This document shows positions 24,834-33,611 of a DNA stretch of 64,000 nucleotides, in pieces. The notes under the pieces were generated by a model. That model did not search any database, was not told the DNA's origin, and saw only the letters and a program-made list of their open reading frames with translations. Source of the stretch: Methylorubrum extorquens (lineage in GTDB: Bacteria > Pseudomonadota > Alphaproteobacteria > Rhizobiales > Beijerinckiaceae); NCBI RefSeq assembly GCF_024169925.1, contig NZ_JALJXF010000001.1:2486001-2550000 (forward strand). The letters run 5' to 3'. Within the stretch, counting starts at the first letter, position 1, and every line of letters begins with the position of its first letter. Position numbers and translations under genes: made by a program.

Positions 24834-25637
24834 TCAGGTATCCCCGAACACGAACCGGTTGATCGCGCGGGCGAAACCGTCCTCGTTGTTGCTTAGGGTC
24901 TCCGCTGAGGCCGCCTGCCGGACCGCAGGGGCGGCGTTGCCCATGGCGATCGACAACCCACTCTCCCGGAACAGGGCGATGTCGTTGGCCGCATCGCCCA
25001 GCGTGGCGATTCGCTGCCGCGGGATGCCGAGTTGTCGGCCGAGGTCGGCGACGAAGCTGCCCTTGTCGATGCCCGGCGGCGTCACGTCGAGGTAGTAGGG
25101 CTGCGAGCAATGCACTGCGGCCCGCCCCTCCAGGTCCGCCGCGAGCGCCTCTTCCAGCCGCGCGAGGCCGGCATGGTCGCGGCTCACGCCGACGATCTTG
25201 GCCGCCCGGCCGAGCAGGGGCGACAGGTCCGGCACGACGCTCGGCTCCGTCTGCAAGGTGCGGCGCTCGAGGTCGGTATAGGGAGCTTGGCCGTCGCGCA
25301 GGTTCCAGGCGCCGTCCGCGAACACCCAGAGGTCGATCCCGGCCGCGTCGAGGCGCGCGGCGGCTTCGCGGGCCACCGATTCGGGGATCAGCCGCTCCGA
25401 GATCGGCCGGAGATCGGGCGTACAAACGGTGCTGCCGTTGAAGGCGCCCAGCGGCAGCCGCAGGTCGAGCGCCTCGGCGAGGTGGCGCAGGCCGGCCGGC
25501 GGGCGGCTGGAGGCCAGGGTGAAGCCGATCCCGGCGGAGCCGAGCCGCCGCACCGCCTCGATCGCAGCCGGCGTGAGCCGCTTGTCGTCGGTGACGAGCG
25601 TTCCGTCGACGTCGGAGACGACGAGGGCGATGGCCAT
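24834..25637 (-). CDS. HAD-superfamily Cof-type phosphatase
   Basis: This 267-residue HAD hydrolase of the IIB (Cof) class has motif I SDVDGTL with Asp9 as nucleophile and Asp11 as acid/base, motif II TLASSRPPAG, and motif IV GDAANDIALF near the end, with a cap domain in between. Such enzymes dephosphorylate sugar phosphates and related metabolites in the cytoplasm. It lies nine bases downstream of the gluconokinase stop on the same strand, so a sugar-phosphate substrate is plausible. Specificity is not readable. Confidence 0.9.
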   Translation of the reverse strand: MAIALVVSDVDGTLVTDDKRLTPAAIEAVRRLGSAGIGFTLASSRPPAGLRHLAEALDLRLPLGAFNGSTVCTPDLRPISERLIPESVAREAAARLDAAGIDLWVFADGAWNLRDGQAPYTDLERRTLQTEPSVVPDLSPLLGRAAKIVGVSRDHAGLARLEEALAADLEGRAAVHCSQPYYLDVTPPGIDKGSFVADLGRQLGIPRQRIATLGDAANDIALFRESGLSIAMGNAAPAVRQAASAETLSNNEDGFARAINRFVFGDT

Positions 25638-25645
25638 GCTCTCTC

Positions 25646-26188
25646 CTATCCGCAGATGTCGCCCGCGGGGATGTCGAGGCGGGTGGCGACCGCCGCGACG
25701 ATGGCGTCGGGCCCGTCCTCGATGCCGACGGTGATCGGGTCTTCCTCCGGGCCGGGCGGTTCGAGGGCGGCGAACTGGCTGTCGAGGAGCGAGGCCGGCA
25801 TGAAATGGCCGTGCCGCGCCAGAATCCGGTCCTGGATGACCGCCCGGCTCCCTTCAAGGAAAACGATACGCACCCGCCGGGGATCGCCGATCAGGGTCCG
25901 GCGGTAGGCCCGCTTGAGGGCCGAGCAGGCGACCACGGCGTTCTCGCCGGCCGCGACCCGCGCGTCGATCCAGGCGCGGATGCGGCCGAGCCAGGGCTGA
26001 CGCGCCGCGTCGTCGAGCGGGTGCCCTTCCTGCATCCGGGCAATGCTCTCGGGCGTGTGGAAATCGTCGCCGTCGGCGAAGGTCCAGCCGAGCCGCTCGG
26101 CCACCAGCGCGGCCACGGTGCTCTTGCCGGAGCCCGAGACGCCCATCACCACGAGGACGGTCGGGGCGGAGGATCGGGGAGCGGTCAT
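25646..26188 (-). CDS. gntK: Gluconokinase
   Basis: This protein has 180 residues from ATG 26188. The P-loop GVSGSGKST is at 16-24, followed by FADGDDFHTPESIARMQEGH and PLDDAARQPWL, which is diagnostic for the small thermoresistant/thermosensitive gluconokinases, and ACSALKRAYR. It phosphorylates D-gluconate to 6-phosphogluconate. It is co-transcribed with the HAD phosphatase downstream. The long open frame upstream of the ATG does not extend the domain and is not used. Confidence 0.93.
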   Translation of the reverse strand: MTAPRSSAPTVLVVMGVSGSGKSTVAALVAERLGWTFADGDDFHTPESIARMQEGHPLDDAARQPWLGRIRAWIDARVAAGENAVVACSALKRAYRRTLIGDPRRVRIVFLEGSRAVIQDRILARHGHFMPASLLDSQFAALEPPGPEEDPITVGIEDGPDAIVAAVATRLDIPAGDICG

Positions 26189-26490
26189 CCAACGCCTTGA
26201 AGGAGCAATGTGGGCCAGCGCCGGACGCCCTGCCCTGTCCTGGATCGGGCGGCGCAGGCTTGGCCGGATGCAGACAGGTAGCGGAGTTCGGCGCCAGGAC
26301 CATCCTTCGCCTCTTCTCCGCCCTGCCTGCGATTCGTCGAGCCTCGCCTCGATGAGGGCGGGATCAGTGTGGGCTGCGGGGAAAGGCGGTCCCATTCCGT
26401 GCTCCCCGGCCCGGTGTGGCGGCCTCGCCACGGACAGCTTGGCTGGTTTCAGCTACCCACCCCGATGAGAAAAACCGTCAGGCGGCCTGA
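26189..26490. other. Divergent intergenic region gntK / wza-like
   Basis: No gene is supported in these 302 bases; they separate two divergent starts and must contain both promoters. I see no clear operator or hairpin. Confidence 0.4.
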
Positions 26491-27657
26491 ATGCGCGCTC
26501 TAGCCATTGCTCTCCTCACCGCTACGGCGGTGTCGGGGTGCTCCATCCTGCCGGCCGCGGGGCCGACCACCTCGGCGATCGAGGGCGGCGCCGACGTCGC
26601 CACCGCCGAGGGCCTGTTCGCCCGCTACGAGATCATCGACATCACCCCCGCCCTCGTCGAGGCCCTGCGCACCCGCCCCCTCGACAGCCTCCTCGTCACC
26701 TTCGGCGACAACCGCCCCGCGCTCGAGCCGGTGATCGGCGTCGGCGACTACGTGGCGGTTCAGGTCTGGGAGGCCGGGGCCGGCGGCCTGTTCTCCGGCC
26801 CGCTCGTCTCCGACCGCTTCTCGGCGGGCTCCAAGTCCGCCACGATCCCCGAGCAGGTGGTCGGGCCCGACGGCGGCATCACCGTTCCTTACGCCGGCCG
26901 GATCAAGGTCGTCGGACGCCGCACCCAGGACGTCCAGGCGCTGATCGAGACCGAACTCGCCGGCAAGGCAATCCAGCCGCAGGTGCTGGTCTCCGTCACC
27001 AAGCCGGTCTCGCAATCGGTCACCGTCACCGGCGAGGCGGCCACCGGCATGCGCGTGCCGCTCTCGGGCCGCGGCGACCGCCTGCTCGACGTCATCGCCC
27101 AGGCTGGCGGCGTGCGCACGCCGGTGGCCGAGACCTTCGTGCGCCTGTCGCGCGGCAACCGCACCGTCACCGTGCCGATGACCACGGTGGTCTCCAACCC
27201 GCGCGAGAACATCTACGTGCGGCCGAACGATACGCTGACCCTGGTGCGCGATCCGCAGACCTTCCTCTCGGTGGGCGCACTCGGCAACACCACGGAGGTG
27301 CCGTTCTCGGCGGACGGGCTGACGCTGTCGCAGGCGCTGGCCCGCGCCTCCGGCCTGCGCGAGACCCAGGCTAATCCGGAAGGCGTGTTCATCTTCCGCT
27401 ACGAGCCGGCAGCGGTGGTGCGGCGGCTGCGGCCGAACTCGCCGCTCCTGGCCTCACCGCAGGTGCCGGTGGTGTACCGGGTGAACCTGCGCGACGCGCA
27501 GGGGATGTTCCTGACCCAGAGCTTCCGCATGCGGAACCGCGACCTCGTCTACGTGTCGAGTTCGCCGTTCGCGGAGCTGGGCAAGGTGCTGAGCGTGTTC
27601 TCCACCGTAGCCTCGCCCATCGCGGCGGGCGCCTCGATCTACACCGTTACGCGGTGA
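26491..27657 (+). CDS. Wza-type polysaccharide export lipoprotein
   Basis: This 388-residue outer-membrane polysaccharide exporter has an N-terminal lipobox VSGC, with Cys17 as the likely lipidated residue. The PES domain covers about 75-165 (VIGVGDYVAVQVWEAG and ITVPYAGRIKVVGRRTQDV), and two SLBB beta-grasp repeats follow (QSVTVTGEAATGMRVPLSGR and FLSVGALGNTTEVPFSADG). It would form a periplasm-spanning ring for capsule or exopolysaccharide secretion. No Wzc/Wzy partner is adjacent. Instead its stop overlaps the GTG of hpnG by three bases, an unusual coupling of export and hopanoid genes. Confidence 0.9.
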   Translation: MRALAIALLTATAVSGCSILPAAGPTTSAIEGGADVATAEGLFARYEIIDITPALVEALRTRPLDSLLVTFGDNRPALEPVIGVGDYVAVQVWEAGAGGLFSGPLVSDRFSAGSKSATIPEQVVGPDGGITVPYAGRIKVVGRRTQDVQALIETELAGKAIQPQVLVSVTKPVSQSVTVTGEAATGMRVPLSGRGDRLLDVIAQAGGVRTPVAETFVRLSRGNRTVTVPMTTVVSNPRENIYVRPNDTLTLVRDPQTFLSVGALGNTTEVPFSADGLTLSQALARASGLRETQANPEGVFIFRYEPAAVVRRLRPNSPLLASPQVPVVYRVNLRDAQGMFLTQSFRMRNRDLVYVSSSPFAELGKVLSVFSTVASPIAAGASIYTVTR

Positions 27658-28358
27658 TTCAGCATCCGGTGGCGTCCGGCGCGGTGATGGGCGGAGCGGT
27701 CCTCGCGGTCGCGGGATTGGCCCGAGAGGCCCGCATCGCCGCCGGGCCGGGCGTCGAGACGATCCAGGCCGGCGGCAACCCCGAGCGGTTGCGGGCCGCG
27801 CTCGACCGGCGGTCTCCCGGTGATCTGCGCGCGGTCGTCAGCTTCGGAATCGCCGGGGGGCTCGACCCCGCCCTGCGGCCGGGCGACATCGTCGTCGGCA
27901 CGCATCTCGACGCGGACCAGCGTTTCCCGGCCGATCCCGAGCTTGCCCGCCGCCTGTCCGAGCGCCTGACCGGCTCGCCCCGCGTCGTTGCGGGCGGCCT
28001 CGTGGGCTCTGCGGTCGCGGTCATGACCGTTGCCGACAAGGCGGCGCTGCATGCGCGCACCGGCGCCCTGGCGGTCGATATGGAATCGCATGTGGCCGCC
28101 GCCTACGCCGCCCGCCACGCCCTCCCCTTCGCGGCGGTCCGGGTGGTCTGCGACCCCGCAGGACGCGCCCTGCCCGCCTTCGCGGCCTCGGCCCTGACGC
28201 CGGAGGGTGAGCCGGACATCCGGGCGGTGCTCGGTGCGCTTCTGCGCGGGCAAGCCCGGATCGGCGAGCTGATTCGGCTCGGCCGCGATTCCTCGGCGGC
28301 CTTCGCGGCGCTCGCCCGCTGCCGGGCACGGCTCGGACCGGGTCTCGGGCTGCTGTAA
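27654..28358 (+). CDS. hpnG: Hopanoid-associated phosphorylase HpnG
   Basis: This 234-residue nucleoside-phosphorylase-like protein starts at GTG 27654, overlapping the preceding stop. SFGIAGGLDPALRPGDIVVG and GALAVDMESHVAAAYAARH match the purine-nucleoside phosphorylase fold, the latter carrying the ribose-binding MES motif. HpnG removes adenine from adenosylhopane to give (phospho)ribosylhopane, the second side-chain step after HpnH. The gene converges with hpnH across a strong terminator. Confidence 0.93.
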   Translation: MIQHPVASGAVMGGAVLAVAGLAREARIAAGPGVETIQAGGNPERLRAALDRRSPGDLRAVVSFGIAGGLDPALRPGDIVVGTHLDADQRFPADPELARRLSERLTGSPRVVAGGLVGSAVAVMTVADKAALHARTGALAVDMESHVAAAYAARHALPFAAVRVVCDPAGRALPAFAASALTPEGEPDIRAVLGALLRGQARIGELIRLGRDSSAAFAALARCRARLGPGLGLL

Positions 28359-28462
28359 GACCGCCTTGCGGGGCTCCCCTGTCGCGGCCCCTCCGTCGCG
28401 ATGGCGGCGGCGCGCCCGTTATCCGCGAGGCGAGAAATCTCGAGCGCGACGCCTCGAAACGA

Positions 28463-28496
28463 AAAGACCCGCGCGGCCGGTGCCGCGCGGGTCTTT
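28463..28496. terminator. Bidirectional terminator between hpnG and hpnH
   Basis: A perfect 15-bp stem (AAAGACCCGCGCGGC / GCCGCGCGGGTCTTT) with a CGGT loop has A-rich and T-rich flanks suitable for both strands. It sits between two convergent stops. Confidence 0.93.
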
Positions 28497-28521
28497 CATT
28501 GGAAGTGAAGGAGCGCGTCGC

Positions 28522-29685
28522 TCAGGCGGCGGTGCGCTTGCGGGCTTCCTGCTTGGTGTCGACGCCCGAGGCTTTGATCTCGGAGAGCTTCTGGGCGACG
28601 TTGCGGGAGAACACGAACTCGGCCGGGCGCTGGTTCTCGAGGTTGATCTCGGGGGCCATGTCGCCTTCCGTCTTGATGCCGCGGATCGCGTGCACGAGCG
28701 GCTTCCACGGCTTCTTGACCGAATCGACCACCGAGGAGGCCTCGTAGCCCGAGTGGACCATGCAGTCGGCGCACTTCTCGTAGTTGCCGGTGCCGTAGGC
28801 GTCCCAGTCGGTCTCTTCCATCAGCTCCTTGAAGGTCGCCGCATAGCCCTCGCCGAGCAGGTAGCAGGGCTTCTGCCAGCCGAACACGGTGCGGGTCGGG
28901 TTGCCCCACGGGGTGCAGTGATAGGTCTGGTTGCCGGCGAGGAAGTCGAGGAACAGGCCCGACTGCTGGAAGGTCCACTTCTCGCGGCCCTTCTCCTTGC
29001 CGTGCCGGAACACGCCGCGGAACAGGTCCTTGGTCGCCTTGCGGTTGAGGAAGTGCTTCTGGTCCGGCGCACGCTCGTAGGCGTAGCCCGGCGAGACGGT
29101 GATGCCGTCGATGCCCATGCGGGTCACCGAATCGAAAAAGTCGGCGATCTTGTCCGGCGAGGAATTGTTGAAGAAGGTGCAGTTGATGGTGACGCGGAAG
29201 CCCATCTCCTTGGCCTTCGCTATCGCCGCCACCGCCTTGTCGTAGACGCCGCGCTGGCACACCGAGCCGTCGTGCATCTCCTTGTCGCCGTCGAGATGGA
29301 TCGACCACGTGAAGTAGGGGCTCGGCTTGTAGTCCTTGATCTTCTTCTCAAGCAGCAGCGCGTTGGTGCAGACGATCGCGAACTTCTTCTGCGCGATGAT
29401 GCCCTGCACGATCTGCGGCAGATCCTTGTGGAGAAGCGGCTCGCCGCCGGCGATCACGACCACCGGTGCACCGCACTCGCGCACGGATTCGAGCGCCTCG
29501 TCCACCGGAAGGCGCTTGTTCAGGATCTCGTCCGGGTAATCGATCTTCCCGCAGCCGGCGCAGGCGAGATTGCAGCGGAACAGCGGCTCCATCATCATGA
29601 CGAGCGGGTAGCGCTTACGCCCCGTGATGTGCTGCTTGAGGATGTAACCGCCGATCTTCGCGACGTACCGTATGGGGATTCCCAA
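28522..29685 (-). CDS. hpnH: Adenosylhopane synthase, radical SAM protein HpnH
   Basis: This 387-residue radical SAM enzyme has the [4Fe-4S] ligands Cys38, Cys42 and Cys45 (CNLACAGC, CxxxCxxC). The SAM-binding GGEP motif is in VVIAGGEPLLHK, and the C-terminal DUF3463-type region has extra Cys (KCADCMVHSGYEASSV). HpnH adds a 5'-deoxyadenosyl radical to diploptene, making adenosylhopane, the committed step of C35 hopanoid formation. It is transcribed away from hpnN across a 732-base gap. Typical length and sequence for the family. Confidence 0.97.
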   Translation of the reverse strand: MGIPIRYVAKIGGYILKQHITGRKRYPLVMMMEPLFRCNLACAGCGKIDYPDEILNKRLPVDEALESVRECGAPVVVIAGGEPLLHKDLPQIVQGIIAQKKFAIVCTNALLLEKKIKDYKPSPYFTWSIHLDGDKEMHDGSVCQRGVYDKAVAAIAKAKEMGFRVTINCTFFNNSSPDKIADFFDSVTRMGIDGITVSPGYAYERAPDQKHFLNRKATKDLFRGVFRHGKEKGREKWTFQQSGLFLDFLAGNQTYHCTPWGNPTRTVFGWQKPCYLLGEGYAATFKELMEETDWDAYGTGNYEKCADCMVHSGYEASSVVDSVKKPWKPLVHAIRGIKTEGDMAPEINLENQRPAEFVFSRNVAQKLSEIKASGVDTKQEARKRTAA

Positions 29686-30417
29686 GACGCGGCTCCTTGG
29701 ATGCGCGGGTTCCGGACTTAGCCGGGCTGCTTAGCGTGAGAAGGACAGGAGTTCCAGCGCATTAGGCTGGAACCGTTCCGAGAGGACGCGCGGGGAGCGC
29801 GATTTCGGGGGAGTGTGGCGTACCGGTCTCGCGGCCGGCCACCCGCTTCGGGGACGAAGCCGGTGGTCGCGCGATCCGGACCGGGAATGATCGTCTGATT
29901 TCCGCATTCTGCGGCAGATTTTTGACCGTCCCTCTTCACGGACAATCGCAAGGGGCGAAAGCGGGCGAAACATGTTCACGATTTCTCGTGCGGCGTCCGC
30001 TGCCCCGTCATGACGCCGACATCGTCCGGAATGTTTGTGCGAAGCAATGTCCTCGCACAATCCGGTTGCAGTGCGCAATCGCACCGCCGCCGCTGGATCG
30101 GACCGGTTTGCCGGGGCGCGTTGCATTCCCTCGCCGGGACAAGTAGGTAGCGCCCCAACGACACGAATGATCGGCGTGGAGTCTCTATCAAGCTCTCCAC
30201 GTGTTCCGTGTTCACCGGAAGAGGGTCGCCGGCCGTCGGCGCCCTTCCCGGTTTCCCGCTCGCGAGGGTCACGTCCCGCGGGCCAAGACGAGGATCGATT
30301 CGGCGCGTCGCCGCCTGCTGAGGACGCCGCGTCCTGTGTCGCGGGGAGGACGGGACCAAGCGTCCCGGCCGTCGTCACGCGGGGACAGGTCGGATCGTTA
30401 GGCAGACAGGGTTTTAC
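29686..30417. other. Long divergent intergenic region hpnH / hpnN
   Basis: These 732 bases lie between two divergent starts. Long open frames cross it on the minus strand but only as shadow of hpnN. I see a locally lower G+C stretch around 29,890-30,000 and no clear gene, tRNA or terminator. It should contain both promoters, with long 5' leaders possible; I cannot assign elements. Confidence 0.5.
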
Positions 30418-33066
30418 GTGATCGAACGTCTCGTCGCGTTTTCCGTCAGGCGCCGCTGGCTGGTACTGGTGGCTGCGGCGCTCCTCACGGTCGCGGGCGC
30501 AGGCGCGGCGGCTCACCTGTTCCGCATCAATACCGATGTCGAGCGGCTGATCGAGCCGAGCGTCCCCTGGCGCCAGGACGAGATCGCCTTCGAGAAGGCG
30601 TTTCCGCAGCGCACGAACCTCGTGGCCGCGGTGATCGACGGTGAGACGCCGGAGATCGCCGAGGAGGCCGCCGCGCGTTTCGCCGAGGCGTTGAAGTCGC
30701 ACCGCTCCGAGATCGAGACCGTCTACCGGCCCGACGGCGGCCCGTTCTTCGACCGCAACGGCCTGCTGCTGATGTCGCAGGAGGAGCTGGAACAGACGAC
30801 GCAGCGCCTGATCGAGCAGCAGGGCCTTCTCGGGCCGTTGGCCGCCGACCCGTCTCTGCGCGGCGTGATGCGGGTGCTCTCCCTCGGCGTGAAGGGCGTG
30901 AAGAGCGGCGACGCCAAGCTCGAAGACCTCGCCCAGCCGATGGGGCAGATAGACGAGACACTGCGCAAGGCCCTCGACGGACAACGCGCCCGGATGTCGT
31001 GGCAGACCCTGCTCGCGGGCGGACGCAGCGAGACCACGGACAAGCGCAAGTTCGTGATGATCCAGCCGGTGCTCGACTACAACGCCCTGGAGCCGGGCCG
31101 CGAGGCGACCAAGCTGATCCGGCGCGTGGCCGCCGAGCAGAACATCGACGCGGGGCACGGCCTTCGCATCCGCCTGACCGGGCCGGTGGCGGTGGCCGAC
31201 GACGAGTTCGCGACGCTCGCCGACGACGCCTTCCTGAACTACTCGCTGACGACCGCCGCCATCGTCCTGTTCCTGGCGTTGGCGCTGCGCTCCGGCCCCC
31301 TCGTCATCTCGGTCCTGATCACGACCTTCGCGGGTCTCATCGTGACGGCCGCCCTCGGCCTCATCATGGTGGGCGAGCTGAACCCGATCTCGGTGGCCTT
31401 CGCCGCCCTGTTCGTCGGGCTCGGCATCGATTTCGGCATCCAGTTCGCCGTGCGCTACCGGGCCGACCGCTACGAACTCGGCAGCGTCGATGCGGCGCTT
31501 CGCGGCGCGGCGCGGGGCGTCGGCTGGTCGCTGACGCTCGCGGCGGTCTCGCTGCTGGCCGGCTTCTTCGCCTTCCTGCCGACCCAGTTCCGCGGCGTGT
31601 CCGAACTCGGCCTGATCGCCGGCGTCGGCATGATCGTGGCCTACCTGTTCTCGCTCACCCTGCTCCCGGCCCTGATCGCGGTGTTCAACCCGCGCGGTGA
31701 GAAGCGAGCGGTCGAGACGACGTGGATGGCGGGCGTCGATCACTGGATCATTGAGCACCGCAAGTGGGTGCTGATCTTCGTCGGCCTGATCACCGTCGCC
31801 GGCATCCCGCTGCTGTTGAAGCTGCCGTTCGATTCCAACCCGATGCACCTTCGCAGCCCGAAGGTGGAATCGATCGCGACCTATCTCGACCTGATCAAGG
31901 ACCCGGCCACCAGCCCGAACTCGATCGACGTGCTCGCCCCGACCGTCGATGGGGTGCCTGCCCTATCTAAACGCCTGCAAGGGCTCGAGGCGGTCGCCAA
32001 GGTGATCTCGATCGACACCTTCGTGCCCCGCGATCAGGATCAGAAGCTCGCCACGATCCAAGAGACGGCGCAGCTCCTCGCCCCCGCCCTCAACCCGGCG
32101 CGTAAGCCGCCGCCGCCGACCGATGCGGAGAACGTCAAGGCGCTCAAGGAGACGGCCGCGGCGCTGAAGACCATCGCGAGCGGCGATTCGGCCGGCGCCA
32201 AGGCGGCAGACGGCCTGTCGGGCACCCTCGACACCCTCGCCGCCGCCCCGGCGGAGAAGCGCGAGGCGGCCAGCGTCGCGCTGACCACCGATCTGAAGAC
32301 GCTGATGAGCCGCCTGTCCGGGCTGCTCGATCCGAAGAAGATCACCCTCGACAACCTGCCCAAGCCCCTCAAGGCCGAGTGGGTGACGAGCGACGGCCGC
32401 GCCCGCATCGAGGTTCACCCGAAGGGCGACTCGAACGACGACGAGGTGCTGCGCCGCTTCGCCAAGGAGGTGCAGACGGTCGATCCCCACGCTACGGGCG
32501 CGCCGATCGCCACGACCGAGTCGAGCTACACCATCCTCGGCGCCTTCGTGCAGGCGGGTCTGACGGCGCTTGCGCTGATCTTCATCCTGCTCTCGGTCGC
32601 GCTGCGCAAACCCTGGGACGTGGCGATGACGCTCGGGCCGCTGGTGCTGGCGACCCTGTGGACGCTGATGGCGCTCAAGGTCATTGGCATGCCGCTGAAC
32701 TTCGCCAACATCATCGCCCTGCCCCTGATGCTAGCGGTGGGTGTGGCCTTCCACATCTACTACGTGATCGCGTGGCGGGCCGGCGTCGTCGACATGCTGG
32801 CCTCCAGCCTGACGCGGGCGATCTTCTTCTCGGCGCTGACCACGGGCACCGCCTTCGGTTCGCTGATGCTGTCGAGCCATCCCGGCACCGCCAGCATGGG
32901 CGAGCTGCTCGCGCTGTCGCTGTTCTTCACGCTGATCGCGGCCTTCTTCGTGGTCCCGGCCTTCCTCGGGCCGCCGCCGAGGCAGCCGGATGCCGACCGC
33001 CCCGAGGGCAAGGAAGCCGGCCGCCCGCCGGGAACGGTCGCCCGCGAGCACGCGACGGCGAAGTAG
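30418..33066 (+). CDS. hpnN: Hopanoid transporter HpnN (RND superfamily)
   Basis: This 882-residue RND-family membrane protein starts at GTG 30418. It has an N-terminal membrane helix (LVLVAAALLTVAGAGAAAHL), a periplasmic loop to about residue 270, five more helices with the family segment FVGLGIDFGIQFAVRYR, a second large loop (about 470-700), and a final six-helix set (LALIFILLSVALRKPW, IIALPLMLAVGVAFHIYYVI). In Rhodopseudomonas HpnN moves hopanoids to the outer membrane. The hpnM gene encodes a likely periplasmic partner. The C-terminal tail is Pro/Arg-rich. Confidence 0.95.
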   Translation: MIERLVAFSVRRRWLVLVAAALLTVAGAGAAAHLFRINTDVERLIEPSVPWRQDEIAFEKAFPQRTNLVAAVIDGETPEIAEEAAARFAEALKSHRSEIETVYRPDGGPFFDRNGLLLMSQEELEQTTQRLIEQQGLLGPLAADPSLRGVMRVLSLGVKGVKSGDAKLEDLAQPMGQIDETLRKALDGQRARMSWQTLLAGGRSETTDKRKFVMIQPVLDYNALEPGREATKLIRRVAAEQNIDAGHGLRIRLTGPVAVADDEFATLADDAFLNYSLTTAAIVLFLALALRSGPLVISVLITTFAGLIVTAALGLIMVGELNPISVAFAALFVGLGIDFGIQFAVRYRADRYELGSVDAALRGAARGVGWSLTLAAVSLLAGFFAFLPTQFRGVSELGLIAGVGMIVAYLFSLTLLPALIAVFNPRGEKRAVETTWMAGVDHWIIEHRKWVLIFVGLITVAGIPLLLKLPFDSNPMHLRSPKVESIATYLDLIKDPATSPNSIDVLAPTVDGVPALSKRLQGLEAVAKVISIDTFVPRDQDQKLATIQETAQLLAPALNPARKPPPPTDAENVKALKETAAALKTIASGDSAGAKAADGLSGTLDTLAAAPAEKREAASVALTTDLKTLMSRLSGLLDPKKITLDNLPKPLKAEWVTSDGRARIEVHPKGDSNDDEVLRRFAKEVQTVDPHATGAPIATTESSYTILGAFVQAGLTALALIFILLSVALRKPWDVAMTLGPLVLATLWTLMALKVIGMPLNFANIIALPLMLAVGVAFHIYYVIAWRAGVVDMLASSLTRAIFFSALTTGTAFGSLMLSSHPGTASMGELLALSLFFTLIAAFFVVPAFLGPPPRQPDADRPEGKEAGRPPGTVAREHATAK

Positions 33067-33079
33067 CTGTCGGAACTCT

Positions 33080-33116
33080 CCGGTTGGCGGTTCGGCATCA
33101 GTCGCCCGCCAACCGG
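33080..33116. terminator. Hairpin after hpnN
   Basis: An 11-bp perfect stem (CCGGTTGGCGG / CCGCCAACCGG) with a 15-base loop lies 14 bases past the hpnN stop and covers the last codons of the convergent small ORF. No T run follows, so termination is only likely. Confidence 0.5.
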
Positions 33117-33388
33117 GCTTGGATCGCCTCCAGGATCCAGGTCTCGCGGGTCTTGCCCGCTTTGGCGGCGGCATCGATCTGCGGCGACAGAGCCGGCTTG
33201 ACCGGCAGGCTCATGATGAACGCGCTTTTGCCCTCGTTCGGGCCGGGGGGATCGTAGACGAGGTTCGTCAGCGCGGAGGCAAAGCGTCGGACCGCCTCGC
33301 GTTGTCGATCGAGCGTCAGGCTTTCATCCCGGTCCGCGAGCGGGCAGCACATGGCGACCGCGCGATCGATGATGACCGCGCGCGGCAC
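33098..33388 (-). CDS. Hypothetical protein, C-terminus resembling ribbon-helix-helix; possibly truncated
   Basis: The frame is open from 33490 to the stop at 33098 but has no ATG before 33352; GTG 33388 gives 96 residues, ATG 33214 gives 38. The C-terminal part (SLPVKPALSPQIDAAAKAGK, then TRETWILEAIQARL) looks like a CopG/RHH-type helix pair. Upstream, NTGTALASAIQRLRAQGVPR has natural composition, so this may be the 3' end of a decayed longer gene. I see no clear ribosome-binding site. Function unknown. Confidence 0.35.
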   Translation of the reverse strand: MPRAVIIDRAVAMCCPLADRDESLTLDRQREAVRRFASALTNLVYDPPGPNEGKSAFIMSLPVKPALSPQIDAAAKAGKTRETWILEAIQARLAGD

Positions 33389-33611
33389 GCCCTGGGCCCT
33401 GAGACGCTGTATGGCGGATGCGAGCGCCGTGCCTGTATTCGTCTCGGGTTGCGGCGAGACGATCGCCCGGGTGAGGACGGCGTTGGCGCATCATCGCGCC
33501 TGAGGTGACCTCAGTGAGCCAGGCCGATCGCGCTCGACGGCCTTCCCTCACGCCGATCCAATCGCCCGATCGCTTAATGGGGCCGGATACCGGCGCCCTT
33601 CGCGCGGACGC

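Noticed and set aside
29731..31848. 705-codon minus-strand ORF over the hpnH-hpnN gap and the hpnN start
   Set aside because: Composition is His/Arg/Glu/Gly-rich low complexity typical of the complement of a GC-rich gene; hpnN is unmistakable on the plus strand.
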